A stretch of 32,486 bases of DNA from an uncultured Bacilli bacterium (GTDB taxonomy: Bacteria; Bacillota_I; Bacilli_A; RF39; UBA660). Under the pieces are notes generated by a model. That model saw only the letters and a list, made by a program, of their open reading frames with translations, searched no databases and was not told where the DNA came from. The translations under genes were made by a program, and so were the position numbers. Shown here in pieces: positions 1 through 6,750 of the stretch (position 1 is its first letter; each line of letters begins with the position of its first letter). The stretch covers positions 1 to 32,486 of the forward strand of contig CANQBI010000018.1 of assembly GCA_947589435.1 (NCBI GenBank), in the 5' to 3' direction.

Positions 1-1
1 C

Positions 2-1054
2 AAAGTTGGTAAGGCAAACGATAATATGCAAGATGCCCATGAAGGTATCAGACCAACAAGTATTTTAAGAACTCCTGATAGTGTTAAAGCTTACCTAAGT
101 CAAGATGAATATAAATTATATAAACTTATTTATATTAGAAGTTTAGCTTCCCTAATGGCAGATGCGAAAGTAAAAGCCACGACCGTTATCTTTGAAAATA
201 ATGATTATTTATTTAAAACAACGGGTAGTGTTTTAACTTTTGATGGTTATTTAAAAGTTTATAAAGAATATGAAGATACCGAAGATAAAATTTTACCAAA
301 CTTTAAGGATTATAAAAGTAATGTAGTGGTGGCTTCCTCAATCAACAAATACCAACACTTTACGAAACCTGCTAATCGTTATACGGAAAGTAGTTTAATT
401 AAGGAACTGGAAAGTTTAGGTATTGGGCGTCCTTCAACATATGCCACCATTATTAGTACTATTAAAGATCATGATTATGTTAAAGTGGAAGATAAGAAAT
501 TTGTGCCAACGGAAATGGGTATGGAAACAACGGATAAACTTCAAGAATACTTTAGTGATATTATCAATGTTAAATATACCGCAAATATGGAAAAAGATTT
601 AGATGATATTGCCGAAGCTAAAAAAGATAATATTAAAGTTTTACATGAATTTTATGATAAATTTGCTCCGATTATGGATGATGCTTTAAAGAATATGGAG
701 AAAAAAGCTCCAGTATCTATTGGGGAAGCTTGTCCGGAATGTGGAGGAGACCTTGTTATTAGAAAAGGGAAATTTGGGGAATTTGTGGCTTGTTCTAACT
801 ATCCTAAATGTAAATACATTAAAAAGGCGGAAAAAGAAAAGAAAGAAGTTACCAAAGTGGCTGAATGTCCTAAATGTCATAAAGATATAATTGAAAGAAG
901 AACTAAAAGAGGAAAAATCTTTTATGGATGTTCTGGTTATCCTAAATGTGATTATGCTACTTGGTATAAACCAACGGGAGATGTTTGTCCTAAATGTGGT
1001 AATTTAATGGTTAATAAAAACAATAATGTTATTTGTGAAGAATGTGATAAATAG
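2..1054 (+). CDS. topA: DNA topoisomerase I, C-terminal part (5' end outside window)
   Basis: Type IA topoisomerase, which relaxes negatively supercoiled DNA. The reading frame is already open at base 2, so the gene is cut by the window edge; the ATG at 26 is internal. Seen: NMQDAHEGIRPT, the family motif in the last part of the catalytic core, then ESSLIKELESLGIGRPSTYA, also a topA signature. The C-terminus carries three Cys4 zinc ribbons (CPECGG...CSNYPKC, CPKCHK...CSGYPKC, CPKCGN...CEEC). The active-site tyrosine lies upstream of the window. The gene is followed by an intrinsic terminator that overlaps the stop codon. The identification is secure from these motifs. Confidence 0.97.
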   Translation, partial: KVGKANDNMQDAHEGIRPTSILRTPDSVKAYLSQDEYKLYKLIYIRSLASLMADAKVKATTVIFENNDYLFKTTGSVLTFDGYLKVYKEYEDTEDKILPNFKDYKSNVVVASSINKYQHFTKPANRYTESSLIKELESLGIGRPSTYATIISTIKDHDYVKVEDKKFVPTEMGMETTDKLQEYFSDIINVKYTANMEKDLDDIAEAKKDNIKVLHEFYDKFAPIMDDALKNMEKKAPVSIGEACPECGGDLVIRKGKFGEFVACSNYPKCKYIKKAEKEKKEVTKVAECPKCHKDIIERRTKRGKIFYGCSGYPKCDYATWYKPTGDVCPKCGNLMVNKNNNVICEECDK

Positions 1055-1080
1055 TTTATTAATTTAAACTATTTTTTCTT
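1049..1080 (+). terminator. Rho-independent terminator of topA
   Basis: Perfect 10-bp stem (1049-1058 with 1065-1074), 6-nt loop TTAATT and a T-rich tail to 1080. The left arm overlaps the topA TAG stop. Confidence 0.85.
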
Positions 1081-1107
1081 GCAATCTAAAATAAATAGCA
1101 CTATAAT
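1079..1107 (+). promoter_or_regulatory. Sigma-A promoter for the helical-repeat protein
   Basis: -35 TTGCAA (1079-1084), 17-bp spacer, -10 TATAAT (1102-1107). The TTG at 1079 is therefore a -35 element and cannot be the start codon of the downstream gene, which decides for the ATG at 1139. Confidence 0.8.
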
Positions 1108-1138
1108 ATTAGGGCTTAAAAGAAAAGAGATAATAATT

Positions 1139-2395
1139 ATGAAAAAAAGTGTTTTAAAAAAGTTATTAAAGAAAATGCAAGAGAAGAATATTTCTTTAGA
1201 TGTAGTGGATAATTTTTTAGCTGTAGATGAAAGTATTTTATCTTTTGTGGCTAAAACTGATTATGATAATATTGAAGATATTATTTCGATTGTCGATAAT
1301 CTAAATTATTATAATGTCAGTAGTATAGATATAATTGCCTCCCTAGATAGTTATGTTTATGCGGAAGATTATCAAAGAAAATTTATTTATAATTATTTAA
1401 CTTCTAGTATACCTGCTAAAGGTAAATTTACTCTTGATGGCTTAAATATTTTAAAAGAGTGTCCCAATGAAATTTCTTCAAAAAGTGCTTTAAATATTTT
1501 ACTTAATAATAATTTAATAAATAAAAAAATTAATCTATCTTTAGCAAAAGTTATGATTAATGCCGAAACTAAAGAAAAAGTAGAATATATTGAAAATTTA
1601 TTTATGGGTAGAGAAATAATTAATACGGAAGATATTTTAAAAAGTGCCTCTATAATTGCGGATTCTCCAAGTAATTTTAATGCGCGTTATGCCTTTTTAC
1701 TTTTAAATAATCATAATTTAAAAGAAGCAGGTAAACATTATGAAGCTGCTAAATTAATTAATATGGCTCCGAATGAATTTAATGCAAGATATGCTTCCAC
1801 TATTTTAAAACATTATGCCTGTGTTAATTCTGATTTTGCTTTTGCAGGAGCTAAAATAATTATTGCCTCTTCCGAAGTATATCAAGCTCATTATGCGGAA
1901 GAGTTATTATCTAGTTCCAAGATAGAAGATTTAGAAGACCGTTTACTTAGTGCTTATATCCTTACGAAAACTAAAAATAACATTGAGACGTCTTATGTTT
2001 ATAAACTACATATTACGGAATACTTCTTAAGAAATAATTTAGCTTACATATTATCTTCTTTAATTGTTAATAAGAATATAGATAAAAATATTCCAAAACT
2101 AAAAGAAGTTATTGATACGGAATTAAAATTAAATATCTTAAAAGAAGAAATTGAAAAGATAATTAAACCTTTAGAAAATACATCTCCTTTAGAATATGAA
2201 GAAGGAATAAAAATATTTAATAATATCTTAGAGCTAGTCTTTGATACTAATTTAAATATTACTTCAATGGAAGAAGATTTAAATCAAAATAGTTTCTATA
2301 CGGAATACAACACAGAAATAGATAGTATCGATAGCGAAGAAGTAAAAGTCGAAGAAGTAAGAAAAAGAGTTTTAAAAAGAAGGGAAGAGATTTAA
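1139..2395 (+). CDS. Helical-repeat protein of unknown function
   Basis: I do not recognise a named family. The product is 418 aa, soluble, without signal peptide or membrane segment. It contains a repeated element of about 33-35 residues, clearest as NARYAFLLLNNHN (about residue 181), NARYASTILKHY (about 216) and QAHYAEELLSSS (about 249), with weaker copies earlier (SALNILLNNN). The pattern suggests paired alpha-helices stacking into a solenoid used for protein binding. The last 60 residues are acidic and probably disordered. The start is the ATG at 1139, preceded by AAAGAGA and by a consensus promoter at 1079-1107; the frame is open further up but begins inside that promoter. Monocistronic. 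Function unknown. Confidence 0.8.
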   Translation: MKKSVLKKLLKKMQEKNISLDVVDNFLAVDESILSFVAKTDYDNIEDIISIVDNLNYYNVSSIDIIASLDSYVYAEDYQRKFIYNYLTSSIPAKGKFTLDGLNILKECPNEISSKSALNILLNNNLINKKINLSLAKVMINAETKEKVEYIENLFMGREIINTEDILKSASIIADSPSNFNARYAFLLLNNHNLKEAGKHYEAAKLINMAPNEFNARYASTILKHYACVNSDFAFAGAKIIIASSEVYQAHYAEELLSSSKIEDLEDRLLSAYILTKTKNNIETSYVYKLHITEYFLRNNLAYILSSLIVNKNIDKNIPKLKEVIDTELKLNILKEEIEKIIKPLENTSPLEYEEGIKIFNNILELVFDTNLNITSMEEDLNQNSFYTEYNTEIDSIDSEEVKVEEVRKRVLKRREEI

Positions 2396-2446
2396 TGTTT
2401 CTTCCTTTTATAATACAATCATTTTACAAATAGAATTAATTACCAC

Positions 2447-2475
2447 TTAACTAGTATTCTAGTTTTTGATATAAT
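2447..2475 (+). promoter_or_regulatory. Promoter of the 2491-4881 operon
   Basis: -35 TTAACT (2447-2452), 17-bp spacer, -10 TATAAT (2470-2475). A short inverted repeat (AACTAG...CTAGTT, 2449-2464) overlaps the -35 and may be an operator. An AGGTGG ribosome site follows at 2482-2487. Confidence 0.65.
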
Positions 2476-2490
2476 GATATTAGGTGGATA

Positions 2491-3084
2491 ATGAAAAAGA
2501 AATTATTTAAAAATAAAATTCAAATGATTACTTATATTATCTTATACATAATTTGTATAGGTTTATTTGTATTGATTGGGAATATTGAAGTTAAAAATAA
2601 TTCTTTAACTGAATCCTTAAAATTTAGTAATATTTATAAAAATGTTCCTCAAGATAATTTATATGTATTCGCTAATGCTACGGATGTTTTAAATATTGTA
2701 AACGGTAGAAGTGGGGTTGTCTTGTTTGGATTTCCTCAAAATAAATATACGAGTTATTATGCGGAATATTTAGATTTAATGGGTAAAGAAGTTGGTCTTG
2801 ATAAAATATATTATTATAATTTTTTAAATGACCGTGATGAATCTAATGGCACTTATGAAACGATAGTCAAAAACTTAGGAGTTTATACCCCAACTTTAGA
2901 TGAAGGAGTAAGTGATATTATGGCTCCGACGATTTTAGTAGTTAAAGATGGTAATGTTTTACTTTATTATGATGAAGTATCTATTAATAAAGGAAATATT
3001 ACTCCAGATGTTTATTTTACCGAAAATAAAAATGCGGAAATAAAAGAACTATTAAAATCGGTTTTAGAAGAGTATGTTAAGTAG
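2491..3084 (+). CDS. Membrane-anchored thioredoxin-fold-like protein lacking CXXC
   Basis: 197 aa with one N-terminal membrane segment (about residues 11-27), then an extracytoplasmic domain. The core reads like thioredoxin: a beta strand (SGVVLFGFP), a helix, and a cis-proline strand pair (MAPTILVVKDGNVLLYYDE), the usual PT-hhhh-KDG of the fold. The position of the redox pair is FPQNKYTSYY, with no cysteine, so disulfide chemistry is not expected. It resembles thioredoxin-like bacteriocin-accessory proteins; this is inference from fold pattern. It is the first gene of a run with the next protein (7-nt gap), frr and a small membrane protein. AGGTGG ribosome site 3 nt before the ATG. Confidence 0.7.
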   Translation: MKKKLFKNKIQMITYIILYIICIGLFVLIGNIEVKNNSLTESLKFSNIYKNVPQDNLYVFANATDVLNIVNGRSGVVLFGFPQNKYTSYYAEYLDLMGKEVGLDKIYYYNFLNDRDESNGTYETIVKNLGVYTPTLDEGVSDIMAPTILVVKDGNVLLYYDEVSINKGNITPDVYFTENKNAEIKELLKSVLEEYVK

Positions 3085-3091
3085 GTGAACT

Positions 3092-3853
3092 ATGGAAGAG
3101 AATTTTAAAAATAAATTTGGCTTTTTCGCTTTTGTCTTAATTGTTATAGGGCTTGCTGTTGGAGGTTATTTCTATATGGATTATACCATTAAAGATGTAA
3201 AGACAGGAAGTAAAAAAGAAGAAAAAGTCATAACTGATTATAAAATTGATAAAGATAAAGATTTTATCTATTATAAAGATGAAGAAACAATTAGTGAAGA
3301 AGGGGAAATTTATTATAAGAATGTGGTTATTAATTTAAGTACCCAAGAAGTTTTAAATGAACTTTTAGAAAAAGAAAATAAAATATATAAAGATAATATT
3401 AAATATCGAAGTGATGTAAGTATTCCTACCGAAGAAATAGTTAATTATGATTATGATAATTTATATTCTTTAACTTTTAGAGAATATAAAGATTATACTT
3501 ATAATAATTATGTTAGTTTACTGGTTAATGATTTTTCTTTCTCTTGTTTTGATGATATAACATTTAAAGATACTAAAGCTTATGTCTTTGATACGAAAAC
3601 AGGAAAAAGTTTAACGGAAGAAGAAATTTTAAGTATTTATAGTTTAAGTATGGATGATGTTAAAAATAAGATGCGAGAGTATTTAACCGGTAAACAATCC
3701 ACTGTGGATGGGACAGAAGTTATTAAAATAGATGAGACAGTTAATAATTTAGATAATTATAGTATTTATATTAATGAATTTGGTCATTTATACATTACAT
3801 ATCTTGTCAAAACGACGCAAGTAGATTATAATGAGAATATGGAGGTTAAATAA
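3092..3853 (+). CDS. Membrane-anchored extracellular protein, possibly DUF3298/RsiV-like
   Basis: 253 aa, one N-terminal membrane anchor (about residues 10-30) followed by a charged linker and an extracytoplasmic domain. The order of elements (YKNVVINLSTQEV, SLTFREYKDYTYNNYVSLLV, YVFDTKTGKSLTEEEIL, and a strand NEFGHLYITYLV near the end) recalls the DUF4163/DUF3298 module of RsiV and PdaC, in which a 'D..TGk.l...di' turn is typical. I consider that assignment tentative. Its stop codon overlaps the frr start (TAATG), so translational coupling is likely. GTAGGTGA ribosome site upstream. Confidence 0.7.
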   Translation: MEENFKNKFGFFAFVLIVIGLAVGGYFYMDYTIKDVKTGSKKEEKVITDYKIDKDKDFIYYKDEETISEEGEIYYKNVVINLSTQEVLNELLEKENKIYKDNIKYRSDVSIPTEEIVNYDYDNLYSLTFREYKDYTYNNYVSLLVNDFSFSCFDDITFKDTKAYVFDTKTGKSLTEEEILSIYSLSMDDVKNKMREYLTGKQSTVDGTEVIKIDETVNNLDNYSIYINEFGHLYITYLVKTTQVDYNENMEVK

Positions 3854-4386
3854 TGGATTTAAATACCGAAGTGAAAATGCAAAAAGCCATTGAGGCTTTA
3901 GATACTAAAATGACCAGTATTAGGGCCGGAAGGGCCAATCCTTCAATGCTTAATGGTTTAATGGTCGAATACTATGGCAGTATGACTCCGATTAATAGTA
4001 TTGCGAATATTACCGTTCCCGAAGCTAAACAATTATTTATTAAACCATTTGATAGAAGTGCTCTTAAAAATATTGAGAAAGCGATTAATGAATCTAATTT
4101 AGGAATTGCTCCCAATAATAATGGGGAAATGATTATTTTAACTATTCCAGAACTTACGGAAGATAGAAGAAGAGAATATGTTAAAATGGCTAAGTCATTA
4201 GGAGAAGAAGCTAAAATTGCTTTAAGAAATATAAGACAAGAAGATAATGATAAGATTAAAAAGGAAGAACTTCCGGAAGATGAAGAAAAATTATATTTAG
4301 AAGATGTTCAAGAATTAATTAATAAATATAATAAAATAGTTGATGAAAAAGTTAAAGAAAAAGAAGAAGAATTAATGAAGATATAA
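3853..4386 (+). CDS. frr: Ribosome recycling factor
   Basis: Splits post-termination ribosomes together with EF-G. The family pattern is complete over 177 aa, slightly short of the usual 185: an N-terminal helix with TKMTSIRAGRANPSMLNGL, the domain II strand region VEYYGSMTPINSIANITVPEAKQLFIKPFD, and the C-terminal helices with LTEDRRREYVKMAKSLGEEAKIALRNIRQE. The start ATG at 3853 shares its A with the upstream TAA stop and has GGAGG at 3841-3845. The neighbourhood is unusual: no pyrH, tsf or uppS; it is embedded behind two envelope proteins. Confidence 0.97.
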   Translation: MDLNTEVKMQKAIEALDTKMTSIRAGRANPSMLNGLMVEYYGSMTPINSIANITVPEAKQLFIKPFDRSALKNIEKAINESNLGIAPNNNGEMIILTIPELTEDRRREYVKMAKSLGEEAKIALRNIRQEDNDKIKKEELPEDEEKLYLEDVQELINKYNKIVDEKVKEKEEELMKI

Positions 4387-4404
4387 AAAAGGGTTGATGA
4401 AAAA

Positions 4405-4881
4405 ATGAATAAAAAGGATGAAGTGAAAGTAAAGGATAAGAAGTTTCATTTAGCATTAATAGTGTCGTGTTATTTAATGTTAGATGTTATAGTCTTGTTT
4501 ATTCTTTGTTTATTAGAAGTGTTTTTCAAAGTAAATCATGATATACTTTTAATTGCTAGTATGATTATTGAAGTATTTATGATGATGATTGTACTTTATA
4601 AAGGAAATATTAGGTCAGCAATTATATTTTATATATTGCTCTTAGTATCTCCAGCCTTCTTAGTAGTGCTTGCTAATTGTATGCACTTTATAACGGATGC
4701 TGACCCATTTACCCCAATAGTATTATTGTTATTTAGAACTGGTTATAATTTAAAAGGGGTACTACTTGGTAAATTTATAAGAATGATATTATTCTTTAGA
4801 ATACCAGCATTAATTACTTTACTTATTTATTCATTAAACTACTATATTAAATATTTAACTAGAAAGAGAAAGGCTGCTTAA
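4405..4881 (+). CDS. Small multi-pass membrane protein, unknown function
   Basis: 158 aa with about four hydrophobic helices (near residues 15-37, 43-60, 68-90 and 125-148) between basic ends (MNKKDEVKVKDKK and TRKRKAA). No family recognised. Start ATG at 4405; the ribosome site is a weak AAGGG about 11 nt upstream. It lies 18 nt behind frr, and an intrinsic terminator overlaps its stop, so it is the last gene of this run. Confidence 0.7.
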   Translation: MNKKDEVKVKDKKFHLALIVSCYLMLDVIVLFILCLLEVFFKVNHDILLIASMIIEVFMMMIVLYKGNIRSAIIFYILLLVSPAFLVVLANCMHFITDADPFTPIVLLLFRTGYNLKGVLLGKFIRMILFFRIPALITLLIYSLNYYIKYLTRKRKAA

Positions 4882-4895
4882 AGCCTTTTTATTTT
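4869..4895 (+). terminator. Rho-independent terminator of the frr run
   Basis: Stem AAAGGCT (4869-4875) with AGCCTTT (4882-4888), loop GCTTAA, followed by TTTTTATTTT. Overlaps the stop codon of the preceding gene. Confidence 0.85.
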
Positions 4896-4914
4896 GAGAA
4901 TAATATTAATATAT

Positions 4915-4937
4915 ATTTTACAAAGTATATGTAAAAT
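4915..4937. promoter_or_regulatory. 8-bp inverted repeat upstream of the duplicated promoter
   Basis: ATTTTACA (4915-4922) and TGTAAAAT (4930-4937), 7-nt gap. It lies just before the duplicated promoter-operator and has no T-run, so an operator is more likely than a terminator. Confidence 0.4.
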
Positions 4938-4942
4938 TTTCG

Positions 4943-5020
4943 TTAGTTTATTGTTCCAATAAACTAAATATTATATAATATTTAGTTTATTGTTCCAATA
5001 AACTAAATATTATATAATAT
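4943..5020 (+). promoter_or_regulatory. Perfectly duplicated 39-bp promoter-operator
   Basis: Two identical 39-bp units (4943-4981, 4982-5020). Each unit holds a perfect 11-bp inverted repeat with spacer TTC and, 17 bp beyond a TTGTTC hexamer, a TATAAT -10 (4974-4979 and 5013-5018). The TTGTTC (4951-4956 and 4990-4995) forms the centre of the palindrome, so a bound repressor would cover the -35. The -10 also lies in a palindrome (AATATTATATAATATT). As a result 4966-4992 and 4996-5022 form a 27-bp perfect inverted repeat. The two promoters point at the secreted protein gene at 5046. Confidence 0.7.
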
Positions 5021-5045
5021 TTGTAGAAAAGGTAGGGAAATACAA

Positions 5046-5795
5046 ATGAATGAAAATAATAACAATGAATTTGAAAATGAAAATGAAGTAAAACAAGAAC
5101 CAAATAATAAACCAAATTTTGATGATTTTAGTTATGGTAAAAATGCTAAGAAAGCTTTAATACCAATGTTTGTAGGCTTATTTACAATGGTGTTACTTAC
5201 GGTAGGAGCAACATGGGCATATTATAATGTAACAATTTCAGGCAGTGCATCTTCTACATCAGTAGGTACTACAATGGGTGCACAAAATGTTGTTACAATA
5301 TCTGGCGGAAAGGGAACTTTGGCACTTAATTTGAGTGCAGAGAATATGTCACAAACTACTGCTGGTAGTAGTGGTAAAGTTTGGTATGCCTCTGCAAATG
5401 GTACTCCTAGTGATGCTAAATATGAAGCAAATGTAGCTACTGCTACGTTAACAACAGGTCAATCTGCTACTTGTACATATACATTAAAGATTACTAACAC
5501 AAATAAAACTTTATATACAGCATATCAAACATTACAAAATAAAGCACTTGGTGAGATTGTATTAACAGTTGATGGCGTTGACTATGATTTATCTAAAGCA
5601 GATACAGATCTTTCTGCAATATTTGGCAATGGTTTAACTATAACAAATAAATCTATTACTTTAAATAGTGGTACAAATAAAACGAAAAATATTATGGCAA
5701 GTTTTAAATTTACAAATACCGCAAAGGACCAATCCTCACTTGCAGGTAAGGGTATGGCTCTTACGGTATCAACGGAGGCATGGAATTGTAAATAA
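5046..5795 (+). CDS. SipW/TasA-like secreted protein, paralogue 1
   Basis: 249 aa. An acidic, Asn-rich cytoplasmic leader of about 35 residues precedes one hydrophobic helix ending in GATWAYYN, the hallmark of SipW-cognate (TasA/CalY-like) signal peptides. The mature part is Ser/Thr/Gly/Asn-rich and beta-strand-like, with two cysteines (TCTYTL, and AWNCK at the very end) that could form a disulfide. A dedicated signal peptidase is not in the window. It shares order and motifs (leader, WAY, TCxYT, KDQS, final Cys) with the next gene, so the two are paralogues. In this family such proteins form fibres or surface layers; that role here is inference. Ribosome site AAAGGTAGGG at 5028-5037; expressed from the duplicated promoter. 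Confidence 0.8.
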   Translation: MNENNNNEFENENEVKQEPNNKPNFDDFSYGKNAKKALIPMFVGLFTMVLLTVGATWAYYNVTISGSASSTSVGTTMGAQNVVTISGGKGTLALNLSAENMSQTTAGSSGKVWYASANGTPSDAKYEANVATATLTTGQSATCTYTLKITNTNKTLYTAYQTLQNKALGEIVLTVDGVDYDLSKADTDLSAIFGNGLTITNKSITLNSGTNKTKNIMASFKFTNTAKDQSSLAGKGMALTVSTEAWNCK

Positions 5796-5803
5796 TCAAA
5801 ATA

Positions 5804-5830
5804 AGCAGGGATAATCAAATTATTCCTGTT
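5804..5830 (+). terminator. Hairpin between the two TasA-like genes
   Basis: CAGGGATAAT (5806-5815), loop CAA, ATTATTCCTG (5819-5828): 10 bp with one G-T pair. The tail is weak (TTTAAAC), so termination may be partial. Confidence 0.6.
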
Positions 5831-5869
5831 TAAACAAATAACGTTTATTTTTAAAAATATTTTAAAAAT

Positions 5870-5904
5870 ATATGTTGTACATATCGTATAAAATAATTTA
5901 TAAT
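5870..5904 (+). promoter_or_regulatory. Promoter with operator palindrome over the -35
   Basis: -35 TTGTAC (5875-5880), 18-bp spacer, -10 TATAAT (5899-5904). The -35 is inside the inverted repeat ATATGT-TGT-ACATAT (5870-5884). The geometry matches the promoters of the paralogue at 5046, although the sequence of the arms differs. Confidence 0.6.
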
Positions 5905-5936
5905 ATAGATATATAGTATAGAAAGTTGGTATATTT

Positions 5937-6614
5937 ATGAATAATAATGATAGAATAGGTGATGCAAAAAAAGCATTAGTTCCTGCGCTTGTTGCTGTTA
6001 TTGTATTAATTGGTTTAGTAGTAGGAGCAACATGGGCTTATTTTACAGTTAAAGTTGATAATAAAGTGACTCAAACAACTGCATCAGCAAATACTCCAGA
6101 AATTCCGTTAGTAACGTTAAATGGAGGAGTAAGTAAATTATCTATGAGTTTAACAGCAGATGATATGGCAAGTGCAAACCAAAAAACTTATTATGCTGGT
6201 GAAAATGGTAAGGTTGAATCTCAAATTGCTCCTACTATTGCGACGGTTACATTAGATAAAGATAAGATAAATACTTATACTTGCAGTTATACAATTACCG
6301 CAAAGGTTTCAGCAGAAAATGAGTCATTAATTAGTGCATATACTTCTAAATCAGCAACTAATACTGGAGAACTTATTTTAAAATTAAATAATCAATCTTA
6401 CGATTTAGCTAATACTTCCCATAATACTGCGATATTAAGTGATTCAGGTTTATCTTATAGTGGTACTATCGAGGTTAAACCTAGTGTACCAACTAATTTA
6501 ACAGCACAACTTAGTTTAGCTAATAATAATAAAGATCAATCATTTCTTGCCAACACTTCAGCAATAATTAATATAAGTGCAAAGATAACAACTTGTAATC
6601 TAAAAACATCTTAG
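5937..6614 (+). CDS. SipW/TasA-like secreted protein, paralogue 2
   Basis: 225 aa. The leader is short (KKALVPAL), followed by a hydrophobic helix ending in GATWAYF, the SipW-type signal peptide. The mature part has the same elements as the gene at 5046: NGGVSKLSMSLTADDMA, YTCSYTITAKV, ELILKLNNQSYDLANT, NNKDQSFLA, and a terminal TTCNLKTS with the second cysteine. Predicted secreted, beta-rich and repetitive in composition. It has its own promoter. The ribosome site is weak (GAAAGTTGG). No partner genes (SipW, export) are visible. Role as fibre or matrix protein is inferred from the signal peptide class. Confidence 0.8.
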   Translation: MNNNDRIGDAKKALVPALVAVIVLIGLVVGATWAYFTVKVDNKVTQTTASANTPEIPLVTLNGGVSKLSMSLTADDMASANQKTYYAGENGKVESQIAPTIATVTLDKDKINTYTCSYTITAKVSAENESLISAYTSKSATNTGELILKLNNQSYDLANTSHNTAILSDSGLSYSGTIEVKPSVPTNLTAQLSLANNNKDQSFLANTSAIINISAKITTCNLKTS

Positions 6615-6623
6615 TAAAATATA

Positions 6624-6652
6624 TTGACAATTTCTTAATTTCTATGTATATT
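6624..6652 (+). promoter_or_regulatory. Promoter of the AbiF leader and gene
   Basis: -35 TTGACA (6624-6629), 17-bp spacer, -10 TATATT (6647-6652). Predicted RNA start near 6659, giving a leader of about 90 nt that contains a terminator-like hairpin. Confidence 0.8.
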
Positions 6653-6658
6653 AGTATA

Positions 6659-6736
6659 TAGAAAAGGACAAGAGGTTAGAAAGAATAATTAATTGAAGAC
6701 ATGGGATAGGTTGTATATCTTATGTCTTTTTCTTTT
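6659..6736 (+). ncRNA. Leader RNA ending in an attenuator hairpin before abiF
   Basis: From the predicted RNA start to a long hairpin, 6696-6708 pairing with 6716-6728 (13 bp, two G-U), loop GGTTGTA, then TTTTTCTTTT. The T-run ends right at the AGGAGG ribosome site of abiF (6737-6742). Most transcripts would thus stop as a RNA of about 75 nt, and read-through would give abiF mRNA. The leader is purine-rich (GAAAAGGACAAGAGGTTAGA). It may be an attenuator or a further small RNA of the module. Confidence 0.6.
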
Positions 6737-6750
6737 AGGAGGAATTCATT

